From contig NC_049984.1 in assembly GCF_000003815.2 (NCBI RefSeq), forward strand, positions 24,057,176 to 24,105,137: a stretch of DNA of 47,962 bases. Reading direction: 5' to 3'. A program made the position numbers and the translations under genes. Numbering within the stretch: position 1 is the first letter of the stretch; the number at the start of each line of letters is the position of its first letter. The notes beneath the pieces were generated by a model. The model made no database searches. It was not told the origin of the DNA and was given only the letters and a program-made list of their open reading frames with translations. This DNA comes from Branchiostoma floridae (Eukaryota; Chordata; Leptocardii; Amphioxiformes; Branchiostomatidae). Below are positions 1 through 10,908 of this stretch, piece by piece.

Positions 1-880
1 AAAAAAAACACGACTCGGCGGTTGAACTAGTGGTCTAATAGCATCATTACAGGCTGCGATAAACAAACTACTAGTATATTGTTTTCGTTGGCGTCCATGG
101 GCGCCACCATTTTGTCCCAAGGGAGTGTCGCATTGTTGGGAAGGGGTGTCGCGATTTTGATGTGTTATTAACGATGTTACAAATTTTAGGACCATATATC
201 CGTGCACAAAATAAAGCGCTTATATACCGACGCTTTCGATCAGTCCTCTGATCCTTCTCAAGTTGAAATGACCCAGAGCCTAAGTCACGATGTGGAGAAT
301 TACCTCTATGAAATCCAGAATTGTGCAGAGATCTGACGTGGGGTGGGAGGCGGTTGCATGTGGAAAATTGCTTACTACTCGAAATTTCAAGGGATCTTCG
401 TGGAAGAAACTTCAACAAAAGTGTATCCCTCTTTGATATATGTAAAATACACTGACTAATATTTTATCTAATTGATTTCAAATGAGAAGATTCCAAGCTA
501 CCCCGATGGAGTGAGTTTGTGGCCCATAACCACTGACGTAATGAATCAAAATCTCAATAATTTTGCATTCCGAAAAGAAATGAAACGTTCCTTTCAACAT
601 ACCACAATGAAACTGCATTTGCATTTTGAAACTCATTAAGTACAATTTTATTAACAGACACAGACCTGACAAAAATCAGTAAACTGGATGCTGCACCAAT
701 TAGAAAATGAACACATTATATCAGCAGGCATCTATACGTTTAAGGGCTTACTGGTGCAATAAATTACGAGAACAAATTGAATAAACTTTGTACGTCAACG
801 TACAGAACAAGTGTTGTTCACATGAACATAGGACTTTATAACACCAGTGGTAATCAGATACTCCACTAATTCCTTAGTAG
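1..880. other. Gene-free left edge, possible retroelement remnant
   Basis: No convincing exon is visible. A 115-codon minus-strand reading frame (71-418) has no recognisable domain. On the plus strand a TATA-like CTTATATACC near 218 and AATAAA near 210 give the stretch a promoter-like look that could come from an LTR fragment, but no paired LTR, primer-binding site or reverse transcriptase motif is seen. Treated as intergenic. Confidence 0.3.
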
Positions 881-919
881 CGAAATGGACAATTGTTTTG
901 AGTATCGCCCCTTCAAAAG

Positions 920-1003
920 TTTTCACAGACCATCAAGTCCGGACCTGCACCTGATCCTTTGTACCTGTACCTGAATTTTCTGTTCCAGTACCCACCCCTA
1001 GTT
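920..1003. repeat. Fragment of a GGGTGGGTAC-ended hAT-like repeat
   Basis: The segment with GGACCTGCACCTGATCC, then GTACCTGTACCTGAATTTTC, ending in GTACCCACCCCTAGT matches the sequence near 39700-40040, whose left end at 39303 reads TAGGGGTGGGTACC. Similar pieces lie near 4300-4400 and 6716-6790. It appears to be one end of an interspersed DNA element; the other end is not present nearby. Confidence 0.45.
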
Positions 1004-1298
1004 CATACCATTGAAACTGTTCTGAAACTCATCTGGTAAAAGTTTTACCTACACAATATAAGTAAGCGAAAGACCAGCTTTTTTTAAAAGCTCTTGTTTC
1101 GTCTATTGTGTAATTAAAAACCAATCTCCTAAATTTGAGAAGATATTTACTACACAGACTTATTATAAGTTTTGGTACAACGTCTAGAATATATGACAGA
1201 CAAGCCTTATAAATATGCCCTTAATTTGTTTGGGGTCATCTTGTCTACCCCCTTAGCTAATTTGCATAATCGTGTACCCCTGTATCCATGTAACCAGA

Positions 1299-1611
1299 TA
1301 CACAGCCAACATGGCCGCCGCCGGGAAAAACCGGGGCGACCGCACCGTCTCCAAACTCGTCTAAAACTTGTTTCTTGCCGTTTTCTTCGCCAAACTTGGT
1401 GCCAAACTCAAGACGAAAGACTTGCCAACGTTGGAGAGAAGTTTTGAATCTGTAACCCTCACCAATATCGAGATATCTTGGATTGAATCGAACCGTAGAC
1501 CGCGTGGATATAACTTCAGGACGGTAACACATTGTGTACAAATTTTGCCAAACTTGAACGGATTCAAACTCTTCTACTTCGAGTTTACTTGCCAGCTGGG
1601 CACCACGAAAG
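1299..1611 (+). other. Candidate GC-rich leader exon with a 17-codon upstream ORF
   Basis: The sequence around 1305-1360 is locally GC/CpG-rich. An ATG at 1311 in the context AACATGGCCGCC opens a 17-codon frame (MAAAGKNRGDRTVSKLV) closed by TAA at 1362. The same frame then stays open from 1365 to a strong donor, AAAG|GTAAGA, at 1611/1612. That donor leaves phase 1 in this frame, so the segment cannot be joined productively to the dynein exon at 40104 as a coding first exon. A minus-strand frame of 124 codons (1257-1631) overlaps it without recognisable domains. It may be a non-coding leader exon, an exon of another gene, or chance. Confidence 0.25.
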
Positions 1612-2085
1612 GTAAGAAAGTGTTCAACCACTTGTGTTTTACTTGTTTTTAGCCTTTAAGTTGGCGTTAACCAACGTTAGGCGGTTTCTGACACGTTTGA
1701 TTGAAGGTGTCAATGACGACTTGTCAGAGACCTGACACTTAGCTACGACAATAGACCCCATTGCTAAAGGTGTTATCTAATCTGGTATGTCCTAAATTCA
1801 TGTTACTAACCTTGCTTCACACTGTGTGTAGTTGCCTTGAACAAATTTAGAAAATGTATTATGTTACCAACCTTCAAATCAGACATTTTTACTGTGCCAA
1901 GATGGTAAACATTTGTCATATTTCTAGAAATAGAATATGATGATATTTTGTGGAAGAGACTCGTTTGTTTTGTGGAAGAGAAACCATGGAAAGGGGAGTG
2001 GAAAGGGGAGTGGAAAGGTTTAATCAGAAATGGCAGAATTTACCCCTTACGTAGGCTAGAAACAGTATCACGCACAGAGACAGAC
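1612..2085. other. Gene-free AT-rich stretch
   Basis: Nothing coding is seen. A short purine-rich direct repeat, GGAAAGGGGAGTGGAAAGG repeated with a 12-base period, occurs near 1989-2019 next to the CA microsatellite. Confidence 0.4.
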
Positions 2086-2200
2086 ATGCACACACAAACT
2101 AACACACACACACACACTCATACACACACAGTCACTCACACACACATACACACACACACAAGCACACGCGCATGCACACACACACACATACACACACATT
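2086..2200. repeat. Imperfect (CA)n microsatellite
   Basis: About 115 bases are dominated by CA dinucleotides interrupted by CT, TA and GC steps (for example CACACACACACACACTCATA). It lies ~180 bases upstream of the candidate first exon at 2383. The apparent histidine/threonine-rich reading frame through it is an artefact of the repeat. Confidence 0.95.
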
Positions 2201-2382
2201 GTTTTGAAAGTCATACGAAATGATGACATCGCAAATTATAGAATTTATGATAGTTCCATTTATATAATCTTTTATCTTTGAAGACAGATAGAGACTACGT
2301 TAAACTTAATTCTAAATCTTAATTCTTAACCCTACTCTTATTATAACATGCTGTGTCACAGAAGCACGATTCCTTGAACAAA

Positions 2383-2523
2383 ATGTCAATGGAGAGAAGG
2401 CGATCGCCGCCGCGGCAGTCGCGGGAACCACAGGTGAGCAGACGAGCAATGGGCAGCTCCGCCGACGCCAGGAAGTCCCGGCTCTCGGCTCTCGCTCCTG
2501 GAGAAAACATCAAGGAAAAACAG
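2383..2523 (+). CDS. DNAH5: Alternative first coding exon A of the DNAH5/8-type dynein heavy chain (candidate)
   Basis: ATG at 2383 opens a 47-codon segment starting MSMERRRSPPRQSREP and ending GENIKEKQ. It stops at the strong donor CAG|GTAAGA (2523/2524). An in-frame stop (TAA, 2344) lies 39 bases upstream, with no polypyrimidine acceptor between, so it reads as an initiating exon. The donor is in phase 0, exactly as needed to join exon 2 at 40104, giving ...KEKQ followed by [13 protein letters not shown]. The segment is CpG-rich (CGATCGCCGCCGCGG) against an AT-rich background. A second strong phase-0 donor, CAG|GTGAGC at 2433/2434, would shorten it to 17 codons. The peptide is basic, Arg/Ser/Pro-rich and probably disordered, with no known domain. 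The assignment to the dynein gene rests on phase, strand and lack of another acceptor gene, not on transcript data. Confidence 0.55.
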
Positions 2524-2898
2524 GTAAGATGTTATGGATGCTTCGGTATCTAACTTCACTGTGCTACCTTACCCTGCAATCGATGCAAATTAGCCTTAGG
2601 TGAAAGAGGGTTAAGTGAAGAGAAACGCCATTCAAAACAGTTAAGTCACCTGTAGGAATACATAGATATAGAATATAAAAGAGACTCTTTTTTACACAAC
2701 AATTTCTTTATTCTCACCAATGTTTCAGTGACCGTCTGTCAACTTTTGCAGGGCAATTCTGACTTAAGCATTGAAGCAATGGTTGTGAAAAAAGTGTCTC
2801 TTTATTCAGTGATGTACCGACCTGATTAAACTACTCACGGATACATAGTAGAATACAGTTAAGTTATGTGCTACATGTATGTGTATGCATGGCTTGGA
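2524..2898. other. Intron/intergenic stretch
   Basis: Gene-free, AT-rich sequence between the candidate first exon A and a SINE. No repeat ends or coding signal are noted. Confidence 0.4.
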
Positions 2899-3188
2899 AT
2901 GTCCCTGTAGCTCAACTGGTAGCAGTTGAACTCCTGGTCCCAATTAGTTTTTAACTGGAAGATTCTGGTTCACTCCTGGGAAGGGCATTTTGGTTGGGGC
3001 TGCACCTGTCTTTCAGAAGGGTCTTAACCTAAAATGAGGGTCTTGTGTTCAAGGAGGTGCCTTGAGCCCGTTTAAGGTGAAGGGCAAGTAAGCAACCCCT
3101 CCCTGTAAAAATATACCCTGCTATAGAAACTGCAAGGAAACTTACTGACCTATGTGCAACTATACACTACAAGTTGAACAACAACAAT
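2899..3188 (+). mobile_element. tRNA-derived SINE, near full length
   Basis: The head TCCCTGTAGCTCAACTGGTA is a tRNA-like box A region. It is followed by a degenerate box B (GGTTCACTCC), then the shared body GGGGCTGCACCTGTCTTTCA and TTCAAGGAGGTGCC, then CTCCCTGTAAAA. The same order recurs near 22430, 24018, 26742 and 33742, which defines it as one SINE family. The length, about 290 bases, is typical of tRNA SINEs. Confidence 0.8.
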
Positions 3189-3261
3189 ATGCATGAGTAA
3201 TCTAGGCTGGTTGCACGGTTCAATACATCACACTTGTCAGTGGTTCAAAGAAGGTAGAAAC

Positions 3262-3444
3262 GTAGTCTCCAAGCAAACCCTACGGTGCCTTAGAAATAGT
3301 ATCAAAGTTGGCAAAGGAGTACTAGTATAGCCGGCACCGGTGCCCGTTTGACTCCCTTGGCCGGCTATCTCCCTTTGGCCGGCTATACTCCTTTGCCAGC
3401 TTTGATACTATCTCTAAGGCACCGTAGGGTTTGCTAAGAGACAA
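3262..3444. mobile_element. Foldback MITE with 8-bp target-site duplication
   Basis: Two ~75-base arms are near-perfect reverse complements: AGCAAACCCTACGGTGCCTT on the left and AAGGCACCGTAGGGTTTGCT on the right. Both continue inward through a TATCAAAG..GGCAAAGGAGTA segment to GCCGGC around a short centre. The element is flanked by the exact 8-base direct repeat GTAGAAAC (3254-3261 and 3445-3452), as expected of a hAT-type insertion. It has no coding capacity. Confidence 0.8.
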
Positions 3445-3452
3445 GTAGAAAC

Positions 3453-6247
3453 ATTATGAATACTTGAAAAGAGGCCATTTTACGTTTCATTCCTAAGTTT
3501 CAAGTGACTTGTAGGGACAAGGCTTTTTTTCTAGAGAAGTGAGTATTTGTGTCTATTTGCCCTGTCAGGATCTGCATTGAGCGGTGTATACACTGGGATG
3601 TGTTCGTCACTAAACGTGTCAGTGCAAATGAAAACTGAAGCCTCTGTGGTATGTTCTTTTCAAATACCTCTGACAACAACAGACTTAAGGCTCGCAACCT
3701 TAAGTCCTTAAGTGTGTACCAAAAATGTGAATCTTTCGGAATCTTTCAGATGCAAGCTTAAGATTTCTTAAGTTTGTCTTCCATTTGTCTTTTATAATGA
3801 TTATTATTATTCGGTAGAGCAACTTTTAAAATTTATTTTCGTTAACTTTCTCACAGCCACTTTTTGTGTGCAAAACAGTGTTTGTTTGTCCTTTTTTGTT
3901 TTGAATCCGTTTTGTTTTAAATTTTCGAAATCTTTGACAACTGTTGTCATCAATGACATCATAGTTAACACCAAAAAATTTGCCATGTGGAAAAGTTGAA
4001 AGTAATTGTCTTAATCTAAGTCTACTTTCCTCGTTGCTGAAGTGGCATATCATTGCTGAACATTTGATCCAATGATGGAAAAAAGAAAGATTAAGCAAAC
4101 AAAGAAGATTGTTCCAATGTGATAATTCGTGCTTTATTAAACTGTAGATAGTAACTAAGGTGGTTTCTTGGGTATGGTACAATCCACATTCCTGTGTTGA
4201 TCTGAAAATCGCTCCGTTTATTAACCGAGTCATTAATTATAAACCCTAATAAGGATTAGGAATAGATAACTTTGTTTGATCTCGGCTCTTGGGAAACAAT
4301 CTTTTGTAGGACTGTGTATCCATACCCTGTACCTGTTAAACTGTAAAATTGTTTAGGTACAGGTACGGACCTAAACATCTGTACCTGTACCTGTCCTGTA
4401 GCGAACAATACCTCTTTTAAGATAAGATGACAATTTTGATAATCTTCTAGTTGTTGAAGATTGAGAAAACTTAGAAATAGACTTGTTTTGAAACTCAAAA
4501 ATGAAATTCACAATATACAGATGACAATTTACCACTAAAAAAGACAGTTGGATAGATGTAAAACTTACAGATTTATTAATAAATGTAATGTAACTGTTTT
4601 GGTAAAGGTACACGCACCGTAACTACCTTTCCTGTGAGTGTACATAAGATTTGTCTAGTTGCACAACAATTCTAATGTTTGGTGCTACATTTTGTTATTA
4701 GTCGAGCTACAACAATCATTTTTGTTTTCATAACCTAAAAGACAAAATGTACGCATAAATAGAAGGAACCAACGGTATGATATCTGCTGTTACAATCTAC
4801 CAGTTTTGTTGTGGTTTGACGCGACCACGTATCTAAGGTACCAAGCTATTTTCATGAACTGATAGAGAGTTGTTCTAAGGCATGTTGCTAGGAAAGTTCA
4901 CTTTATTACTGCAATGTTAGGTTTAGATAAGAATTTTTATGTTACCATCCAAAGACACATTAGAGTAGTCATCAGAGACGGACTTTCAATCAAGTTTCAA
5001 TATTCTGTTTTGTTCTTTCAAGTCAGTACATTGTCATATTCTATTACCCTGGTATATGATACACTTGTTACATTATAGGCCATACATATATAACAAGCTA
5101 GGGTTTGATACGGGTGTTCTGGACTGGGTGATAACTTGGTACATACATGGGCTGGGTTCTACAGTTATCACACACGTCAGGCTTCCATAGAAGAATTTGA
5201 ATGCGCTTCATGGGAGTCGCTGTCGAAAACTCGAATACTGGAATTGGACTTTGATTGAAATTGCTGTGGCTACAAATTTATTCAAAGTTTGGTGCATTTC
5301 GTATTGTGTAAATGTTTTCTCCAGTGGGTATACGTATGACATAACTAAAATACAACACAGTGTATTCCGCATCATGGGTCTTCAGCCTTAAATGGGCGAT
5401 CCTACTCGCGGTCAGGCTGGAACCTTGGAATACATTGAATTCTACATACTGAGTATATGACTATTATGACTGATTTCTGCGTGGCTGTATATGAGTGACA
5501 TAGCTATGATTTTATTACACTTTTTGTTGCATGTTAATGATAACACGGATAGATTACTTAACCTTCCTACTACTACCTAACTCCATAACTAATAGAGGAT
5601 TGGTAACCGAAGGCTAACTTCAGTGTAATAAAGGTTAACAAATGTATCCAACAGAACCTTTTAGTCAGGCATGCGTCATGGTGTCATTTGGACACCTTTT
5701 TCTTTAAATAACAAGAAATTGGACACACTAGACACCCTTACACTGGGGAGCAGATCCTCTGACAAGCAAGACATTCTGATTGACCAGGGATGCCACTAAT
5801 CTATTTGTGGTTACTTATTTATGACCTCTCTATCTGACAGTAATTTTGGCCCTCAGGACCTAGCTATATAGAATGTACCACTTTTACTTAGATTAGAATT
5901 CTCCAAAACTCTGCACCATGGAAGGTGGATGCCCCCATACCCCCTACAAATACAATAGTGGCGCCTATATCACTTACCGTGACTCACCAAGGAATTTGGA
6001 CCCCTATAATAATTAAATATGCTAGAAGCCTGATCCCAAATACACTGCACATTCCCCCAATGTGAATGTAGAATCGGGGCAAACATTGTGTGTTTGCTCT
6101 GAACTTGAGAGACTTTGAGATTTGCCCTACTCTGTGGTTACTGTGTACATGTACATTTTACAATAACAACAACTTCAGGTATGTGGGCAAATCTCACGAA
6201 CTAACAACAAACAAGTTTATAAGTCAATAGAACATGGTAAATCACAC
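3453..6247. other. Gene-free AT-rich stretch with one repeat fragment
   Basis: No exon is supported. A fragment rich in GTACCTGTACCTG / CAGGTACAGGTAC (about 4296-4420) belongs to the same hAT-like family as 920-1003. Reading frames such as 3826-4233 (minus) have no recognisable domain, strong donor or codon bias. Around 5900-6060 the sequence is C-rich (CCCCATACCCCCTAC) but non-coding. Confidence 0.4.
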
Positions 6248-6379
6248 TAGCCTGATCATGAGTACCATGACCTCCGTAGTGACTGCCTGGCTCAGTACTT
6301 TCGCTAATGCTATTACCACTGTGGTTAGCTAGCGAAAGTACTGAGCCAGCGGTCACTACGGAGGATGGTACTCAGGCTA
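6248..6379. mobile_element. Foldback MITE (TAGCCTGA ends)
   Basis: The left arm TAGCCTGA..GAGTACCAT, CCTCCGTAGTGAC, GGCTCAGTACTTTCGCTA is mirrored by the right arm TAGCGAAAGTACTGAGCC, GTCACTACGGAGG, ATGGTACTCAGGCTA around a ~20-base loop. No clean target duplication is found directly at its ends. The TAGCCT.../...AGGCTA termini resemble the foldback at 21252-21734. Confidence 0.75.
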
Positions 6380-7087
6380 AAATCATGCCTGTCCAAAAGG
6401 GAAAAACTGTGAGCAACAGTTGCTGACAAATTACATAATATCATTTTACAGTGCAATCATTCTTGAGAATGAGTCATTGACACACATGTACTGTGCATGC
6501 CTTTAAATATGCGGTGTTTCAAATTGCGTACAGGGAAAATCTAGTCTTTGCGCTGTAAGTTAGTGGCAAATTTGACCGTAGAAGCTTGGTAGAAATGACT
6601 ATCAACTCTCCTCTACTCGAGTCGCTCTTGTTTTTTTCTTGTGAATGCCTGTCAATATAATCTGTTCATTTTTTAATCGATACCAATATCCGGTCGACTG
6701 ATTTTTTTTTGAGGTCCCGTTTTTTCTGGACCAGTCAAACAAGAAAACCCGGTTTTGTCTGCCAGTGGGTTCACCATACTGGTACCCACCCCCAGCTACA
6801 GCACAGTAGGAAGTACTCAGACTAAATTGCTTAGCTCATTGGCAGGTGTCAGGATACTTGGGTTACAAAGTAGCACCATTGACAACAGGTGAAAACACAC
6901 AATTCATTCAAGTTCATTACTGAAGCAGAACTTGGTATACAGGGAGACCATGGCACGGAATGTTGGCGATTGTGATTTCGGTGGCCGGGTCCTGGGTGCA
7001 AAAGTTCACGGATCTGTTTTGGATAGACACAGATTTGGTGTCCTGGCATGTGTACTACATGTAGTGACAGAAGGTTAAGTTCCAAGA
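6380..7087. other. Gene-free stretch with a repeat end
   Basis: No gene is supported. Near 6716-6790 a GGACCAGTC...GGTACCCACCCCCAG segment resembles the terminal part of the GGGTGGGTAC-ended hAT-like family. The minus-strand frame 6849-7112 has no recognisable domain and ends within the repeat that follows. Confidence 0.4.
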
Positions 7088-7515
7088 CGGCTCGAAATCC
7101 TTTTTTCTGCATACCTGCACTGGTGCAGGTAACATTGAAAATTACCTGTACCAGACAAGTTTTATCTGCACCACTCAGAAGTTACTAATACTAGGATTAT
7201 GATACTAAATTGTTCAGGAACCATTGCTATTTTTTTTCATGCTGCATAGGTGGTAACAGTCAATGAAGCTAATAACAATCCACATACACCTACATCGTAG
7301 GACATTCATGTATAAACCCAGTACATGGACCAGTGCAGGTAAGGTGCAGGTAGACACCAGAAGTACCTGCACAGCACCAATTTTACCTGCATTAACCTGA
7401 ATATACCCAGTACATGGACCAGTGCAGGTTAGGTGCAGGTAGACACCAGAAATACCTGCACAGCTCCAATTTTACCTGCACTAACCTGCATATGCAGGTG
7501 GTATTTCAAGCCCTT
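7088..7515. mobile_element. Degenerate CAGGGCTCGAAAT-family element with internal 89-bp tandem duplication
   Basis: The ends GGCTCGAAAT (left) and ATTTCAAGCCC (right) and the many internal ACCTGCAC / GTGCAGGT repeats match, in reverse orientation, the clean copy at 32228-32783. For example, CCACATACACCTACATC here corresponds to GATGTAGGTGTATGTGG there. Inside, an 89-base unit starting CCCAGTACATGGACCAGTGC is present twice in tandem (7317-7405 and 7406-7493). The terminal CAGGG is degraded and no target duplication is recognisable. Confidence 0.65.
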
Positions 7516-7843
7516 ACGGACATTCATCAGTTGAAACAGTTTTATGGGAAAGTTTCAAAGAACACTGTCACTCTATTGATCAGTATTAACTCAATCAACT
7601 GCAAGTGAATGGACAAAGTCCAGGCTATTCATTATGTCCAATGGTGAGAACAAAGAGTTTGACCCAATCTATAACTTCCTGATGATAAGCCCTAACTCTT
7701 ATCAAGAGTTTAATTCTTAGTATCTCAACCATGGTGGCATTCAAATGGTTTGGTGGTGGTCAGTTGTGACCAGCTTTTGCTTGTTGAACATTTCGATACA
7801 TGGTTACGTACATGACCGCACATAGGGTATATACTCATGGTAT

Positions 7844-7894
7844 ATGGAACTCTTGGATATGATGGAACCACCACCTGCTATACTCAAACAACAG
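7844..7894 (+). CDS. Weak candidate alternative first exon (17 codons)
   Basis: ATG at 7844 opens MELLDMMEPPPAILKQQ, ending at the good donor CAG|GTATGA (7894/7895) in phase 0, the phase required by exon 2 at 40104. An in-frame stop (TAG, 7823) lies just upstream. The segment is short and not CpG-rich, and phase-0 matches of this size occur by chance. It is listed because the donor, the phase and the terminal Q resemble the stronger candidates. No domain is recognisable. Confidence 0.25.
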
Positions 7895-8103
7895 GTATGA
7901 TTTTGTGATATTGTTTAAAACAATCTAAAGTACAGTACATTAGTTAATAGTTTTATTCAGAAAAATCAGCCTCGCAGTCTGTGAAACCAAACTGAATATT
8001 AGAACTGATTTGTACAAATTGTTGCATCATGAATACATATATACAAAAGTTAATTAAACAATACAAAACATGACGCATAAACACCTAAACAAAGTTGTAC
8101 GTA

Positions 8104-8187
8104 ATGCCTTACAAAGAGCACCGAAGTAAGGACAGGAATGTCCTACACAGAGTATCACTACATGTAAGAGGACTCTTAAAGTGTAAG
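8104..8187 (+). CDS. Weak candidate alternative first exon (28 codons)
   Basis: ATG at 8104 opens a 28-codon segment beginning MPYKEHRSKDRNVLHRVS and ending in LLKCK at a strong donor, AAG|GTGAGG (8187/8188), in phase 0. The peptide is basic, as is typical of the N-terminal leader of DNAH5-type proteins. Against it are the lack of CpG enrichment and of a promoter signal, and the expected rate of chance matches. No other function is visible. Confidence 0.25.
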
Positions 8188-9164
8188 GTGAGGGATTACA
8201 TGACATTGTGTATGACTATGTATATGGATGACATCCTCTGCAATTAAGGAATCCCCAAACTGATGCAAGTTTAAAAAAAAAGTTTGTTGAAAAAAAAATT
8301 GACTTCATTTTGAATTCTGAGTGGTTGAGGAGATTGAACAAATTTAAATGTCTAAGCACACCGTGTATGGTACAGGTATATCTCATATACCGGATAGCTA
8401 GATTGATTTTTTAAAAATTCTGTTCTTTCACATCCTCTTCTTTGACTTTGGCATCCTACGTAACGATCTATGATTTAAATACATATTCTTGTTTTTACTT
8501 TACGGCATATATTTACTCCTTTTGAAGCTGCTTTGTACAGTCAATTACAGACTGAGTATGGTCTGGATTTTTTTTAATTATTGGAAACGGACAAAAAGTG
8601 AAGCGCGCATGGATGTCATCCTTGTGTTTGAATCCACATGGCCTAAAGCAATCTCACTAAGTCACTTAAAGAATACGCTCAGGAACGAAATTATTTAATT
8701 CGCTCATTCAAACATATCACTCATTGGATTATTAGAGAATGGAGGGGCCGAAACTCCAGATGAGAAGTCGTCTGGTCCGAAAATACGCCATACAAAAGAC
8801 CGTGTGACAAATTGTCGTACAAATCCCAACGGCGCTCTGTTTGCACAGAGTGTTGAATAAGACGTCCACAGCCAAATTTGCTGAAGGATATCGGTTGCTA
8901 GGTGATATATCCAGGTGGCACAATGTTCAGAAATCTGAGGCTAGGTCTGCCAAGTTGAGGCATTAACCTGGGGTTAAAACCACAGGGGAACCAAAGGGTC
9001 TGGGGTAAATACGGCCCAGGGCATGTCTGAGAGCTTTTGCATACTTTTCTACAGGAAAATACTCACAATTTAACCTAGGTGTGCATTAAGTATGTCAGTT
9101 AAACAGTTATCGTAAAAGGTAAGGTTGTCCTATAGCATTTTTAGGCTGTAGGCAGTGTGTCAAG
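8188..9164. other. Gene-free stretch
   Basis: AT-rich sequence with poly-A runs near 8274-8300. Short frames (8489-8698 plus, 8732-8923 minus) have no donor/phase support and no known motif. Confidence 0.4.
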
Positions 9165-9290
9165 GCCAAGGGTACGGTATCGGAAGGCGCCACCCATCCC
9201 TCTTCTTCTAATCACCTTTTACCTCCCAAACGAAAGTCAAGTTCCCATTTTTAGACCTACACAGGTGGTCTTGTACAGGTTTGAATGTAT
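9165..9290 (-). mobile_element. SINE tail fragment, minus orientation
   Basis: The segment CACCTTTTACCTCCCAAACG, then AAAGTCAAGTTCCCATTTTTAG, resembles the piece CGCCTTTTACTTCCCCAACA..GAAGTCAGGTACC near 17232-17265. Both look like the reverse strand of a common SINE/LINE tail. Only a fragment is present. Confidence 0.4.
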
Positions 9291-10380
9291 ATGCCACTTG
9301 TATGGATACAATAAATTTGTAGTGTCAATTATGAATGTTAATTGAAATCCATAAAACCCCTGCTTGATTTATCGTCTTTTAAAGTTCTTGACAAAAAAGC
9401 TGCTGCAGTTCCAAAGAAAGCTGTAAGGGGGCCCAAACCTCACTCTATGCCCCAAGAGTTATCTACCACTCAGAACTCATGACTGAATCACGTTCAGAAC
9501 ACGAGATATGAAAACTGAAAGTATTATTTTCAGTAAAAGATGCCAGGAGGACCAAAATTATTGTTTCTTCCTTTTGCCAACACCTACTTAAAACCAAATA
9601 TCCATCCACATCTTCTCCAGTTATTACACAATACTCAGATATACAGTCAATTGTACCTGAAAACATAACCTTCTTGGCAAAGGTAATGATAACCTAAAAG
9701 CTGTAAAGATATTGTTCCTGTGTGAATGTAACATGCATTGGCATAATACCGGTAGTAAGACTTATACCGGTAGATTAAAAATACTGGAACTTAAAGAGAT
9801 CTACACATGCAACAATAGTTATTTCTGAGCTGTGCACACTTCAGACATCTAGGTGTTCAATACATCATGTACAAAGCATCGATAACAATGCATTCGAAGA
9901 CAACAAAGCCAAAAGTTTTCAGTATCTTTTTCGGGGTAGGCAGCTCGTCGTGGGACGAACACACTGTCACATTCATTGCCAAATTTATAGATCATAATTA
10001 CACATGCTCACGGCACAAAACGAACATGATTCAACAACAATCTTGAATTTCTGTTGGTGACCTACAACTCATGTAAAAGTGTGAAGAACCGTTGCATAAT
10101 AGCCCGGATCTACGACTGAATGGGCAAATTTGAACGTACGCAGCCATTTTCCCGCCATTTTTATATCTACACTAGCAGTGAAGTGTTACGTCATAGCGGT
10201 TGTGACGGACAGGAGTTAAATGAAAATTCTTGACAGTATACGTCCGTTTTCTCATGACATTTTGTATGCTCATGCAGGTTTATGTTTATGCATTTACTGA
10301 CAGAAAAGGAAGGAACATCAGAGGATGTATAAATGTACATAGCGGCAGTTAATTGTGCCGTGTTTCTTCCTACCGGTATT
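9291..10380. other. Gene-free stretch
   Basis: No exon, repeat end or RNA gene is recognised. The frames at 9463-9666 and 10191-10400 (both minus) lack supporting features. Confidence 0.35.
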
Positions 10381-10501
10381 TTGTACCCCCTCCCAACCAC
10401 GCGCCCGTTCGCCGTGTAATTCCGCGGCGTGTTACAATTACAATATTACGCTTTTAGCAGGACAAGAGTGGCAGAAAAGTTACACAGAAGAAGTGGCAAG
10501 G
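10381..10501 (+). other. Possible CpG-rich promoter and non-coding leader exon
   Basis: A local CpG cluster (CACGCGCCCGTTCGCCG, TTCCGCGGCGTG, 10399-10431) is followed about 70 bases later by a good donor, GGCAAGG|GTAAGC (10501/10502). No ATG lies between 10400 and the donor, so any exon here would be untranslated leader. It is suggestive only. Confidence 0.2.
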
Positions 10502-10908
10502 GTAAGCTATAACAGCAACATGTAACTGGAGAAAATGATGCGTTGACAATTTGTCAAATCAGTATGGCTAGAGAAATCGTCGTAAACGTACCGGTATTAT
10601 GATAATAGATGTTAACAACTGTTATGTCAAGTGTTGGTAGAATTTTTAGCTGACTCCAAAGCAGCTGGGTAAATCCTTGAGTGATTGAAAACTTTGCCTG
10701 CCTTTTCATCCCTTTGTGTAACATATTTCCACCAAGTACCGGGTTCACTATGGCTGCAGGACCAAGGTAGTTATTTGAACAGGCATTAGGCATTCTGTAG
10801 GGAGGAATCAATCCTCCTTGTACTTGACATTATGAAGGTCAGTGGAAGTATGCTGTATTGTGGACCTAATCTTTTTGTAAATCTTGGGAGGAAAGATCAA
10901 TGATCATG
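10502..10908. other. Gene-free stretch
   Basis: No coding or repeat structure is recognised. The minus-strand frame 10554-10811 has no known domain. Confidence 0.35.

Noticed and set aside
1257-1631. 124-codon minus-strand reading frame
   Set aside because: No recognisable domain, no splice-site support; overlaps the plus-strand CpG-rich segment and is probably a shadow.
1948-2223. 91-codon frame rich in His/Thr
   Set aside because: Produced by the CA microsatellite.
9092-9118. ATG segment leading to the donor AAG|GTAAGG
   Set aside because: An in-frame TAA directly before the donor closes the frame.
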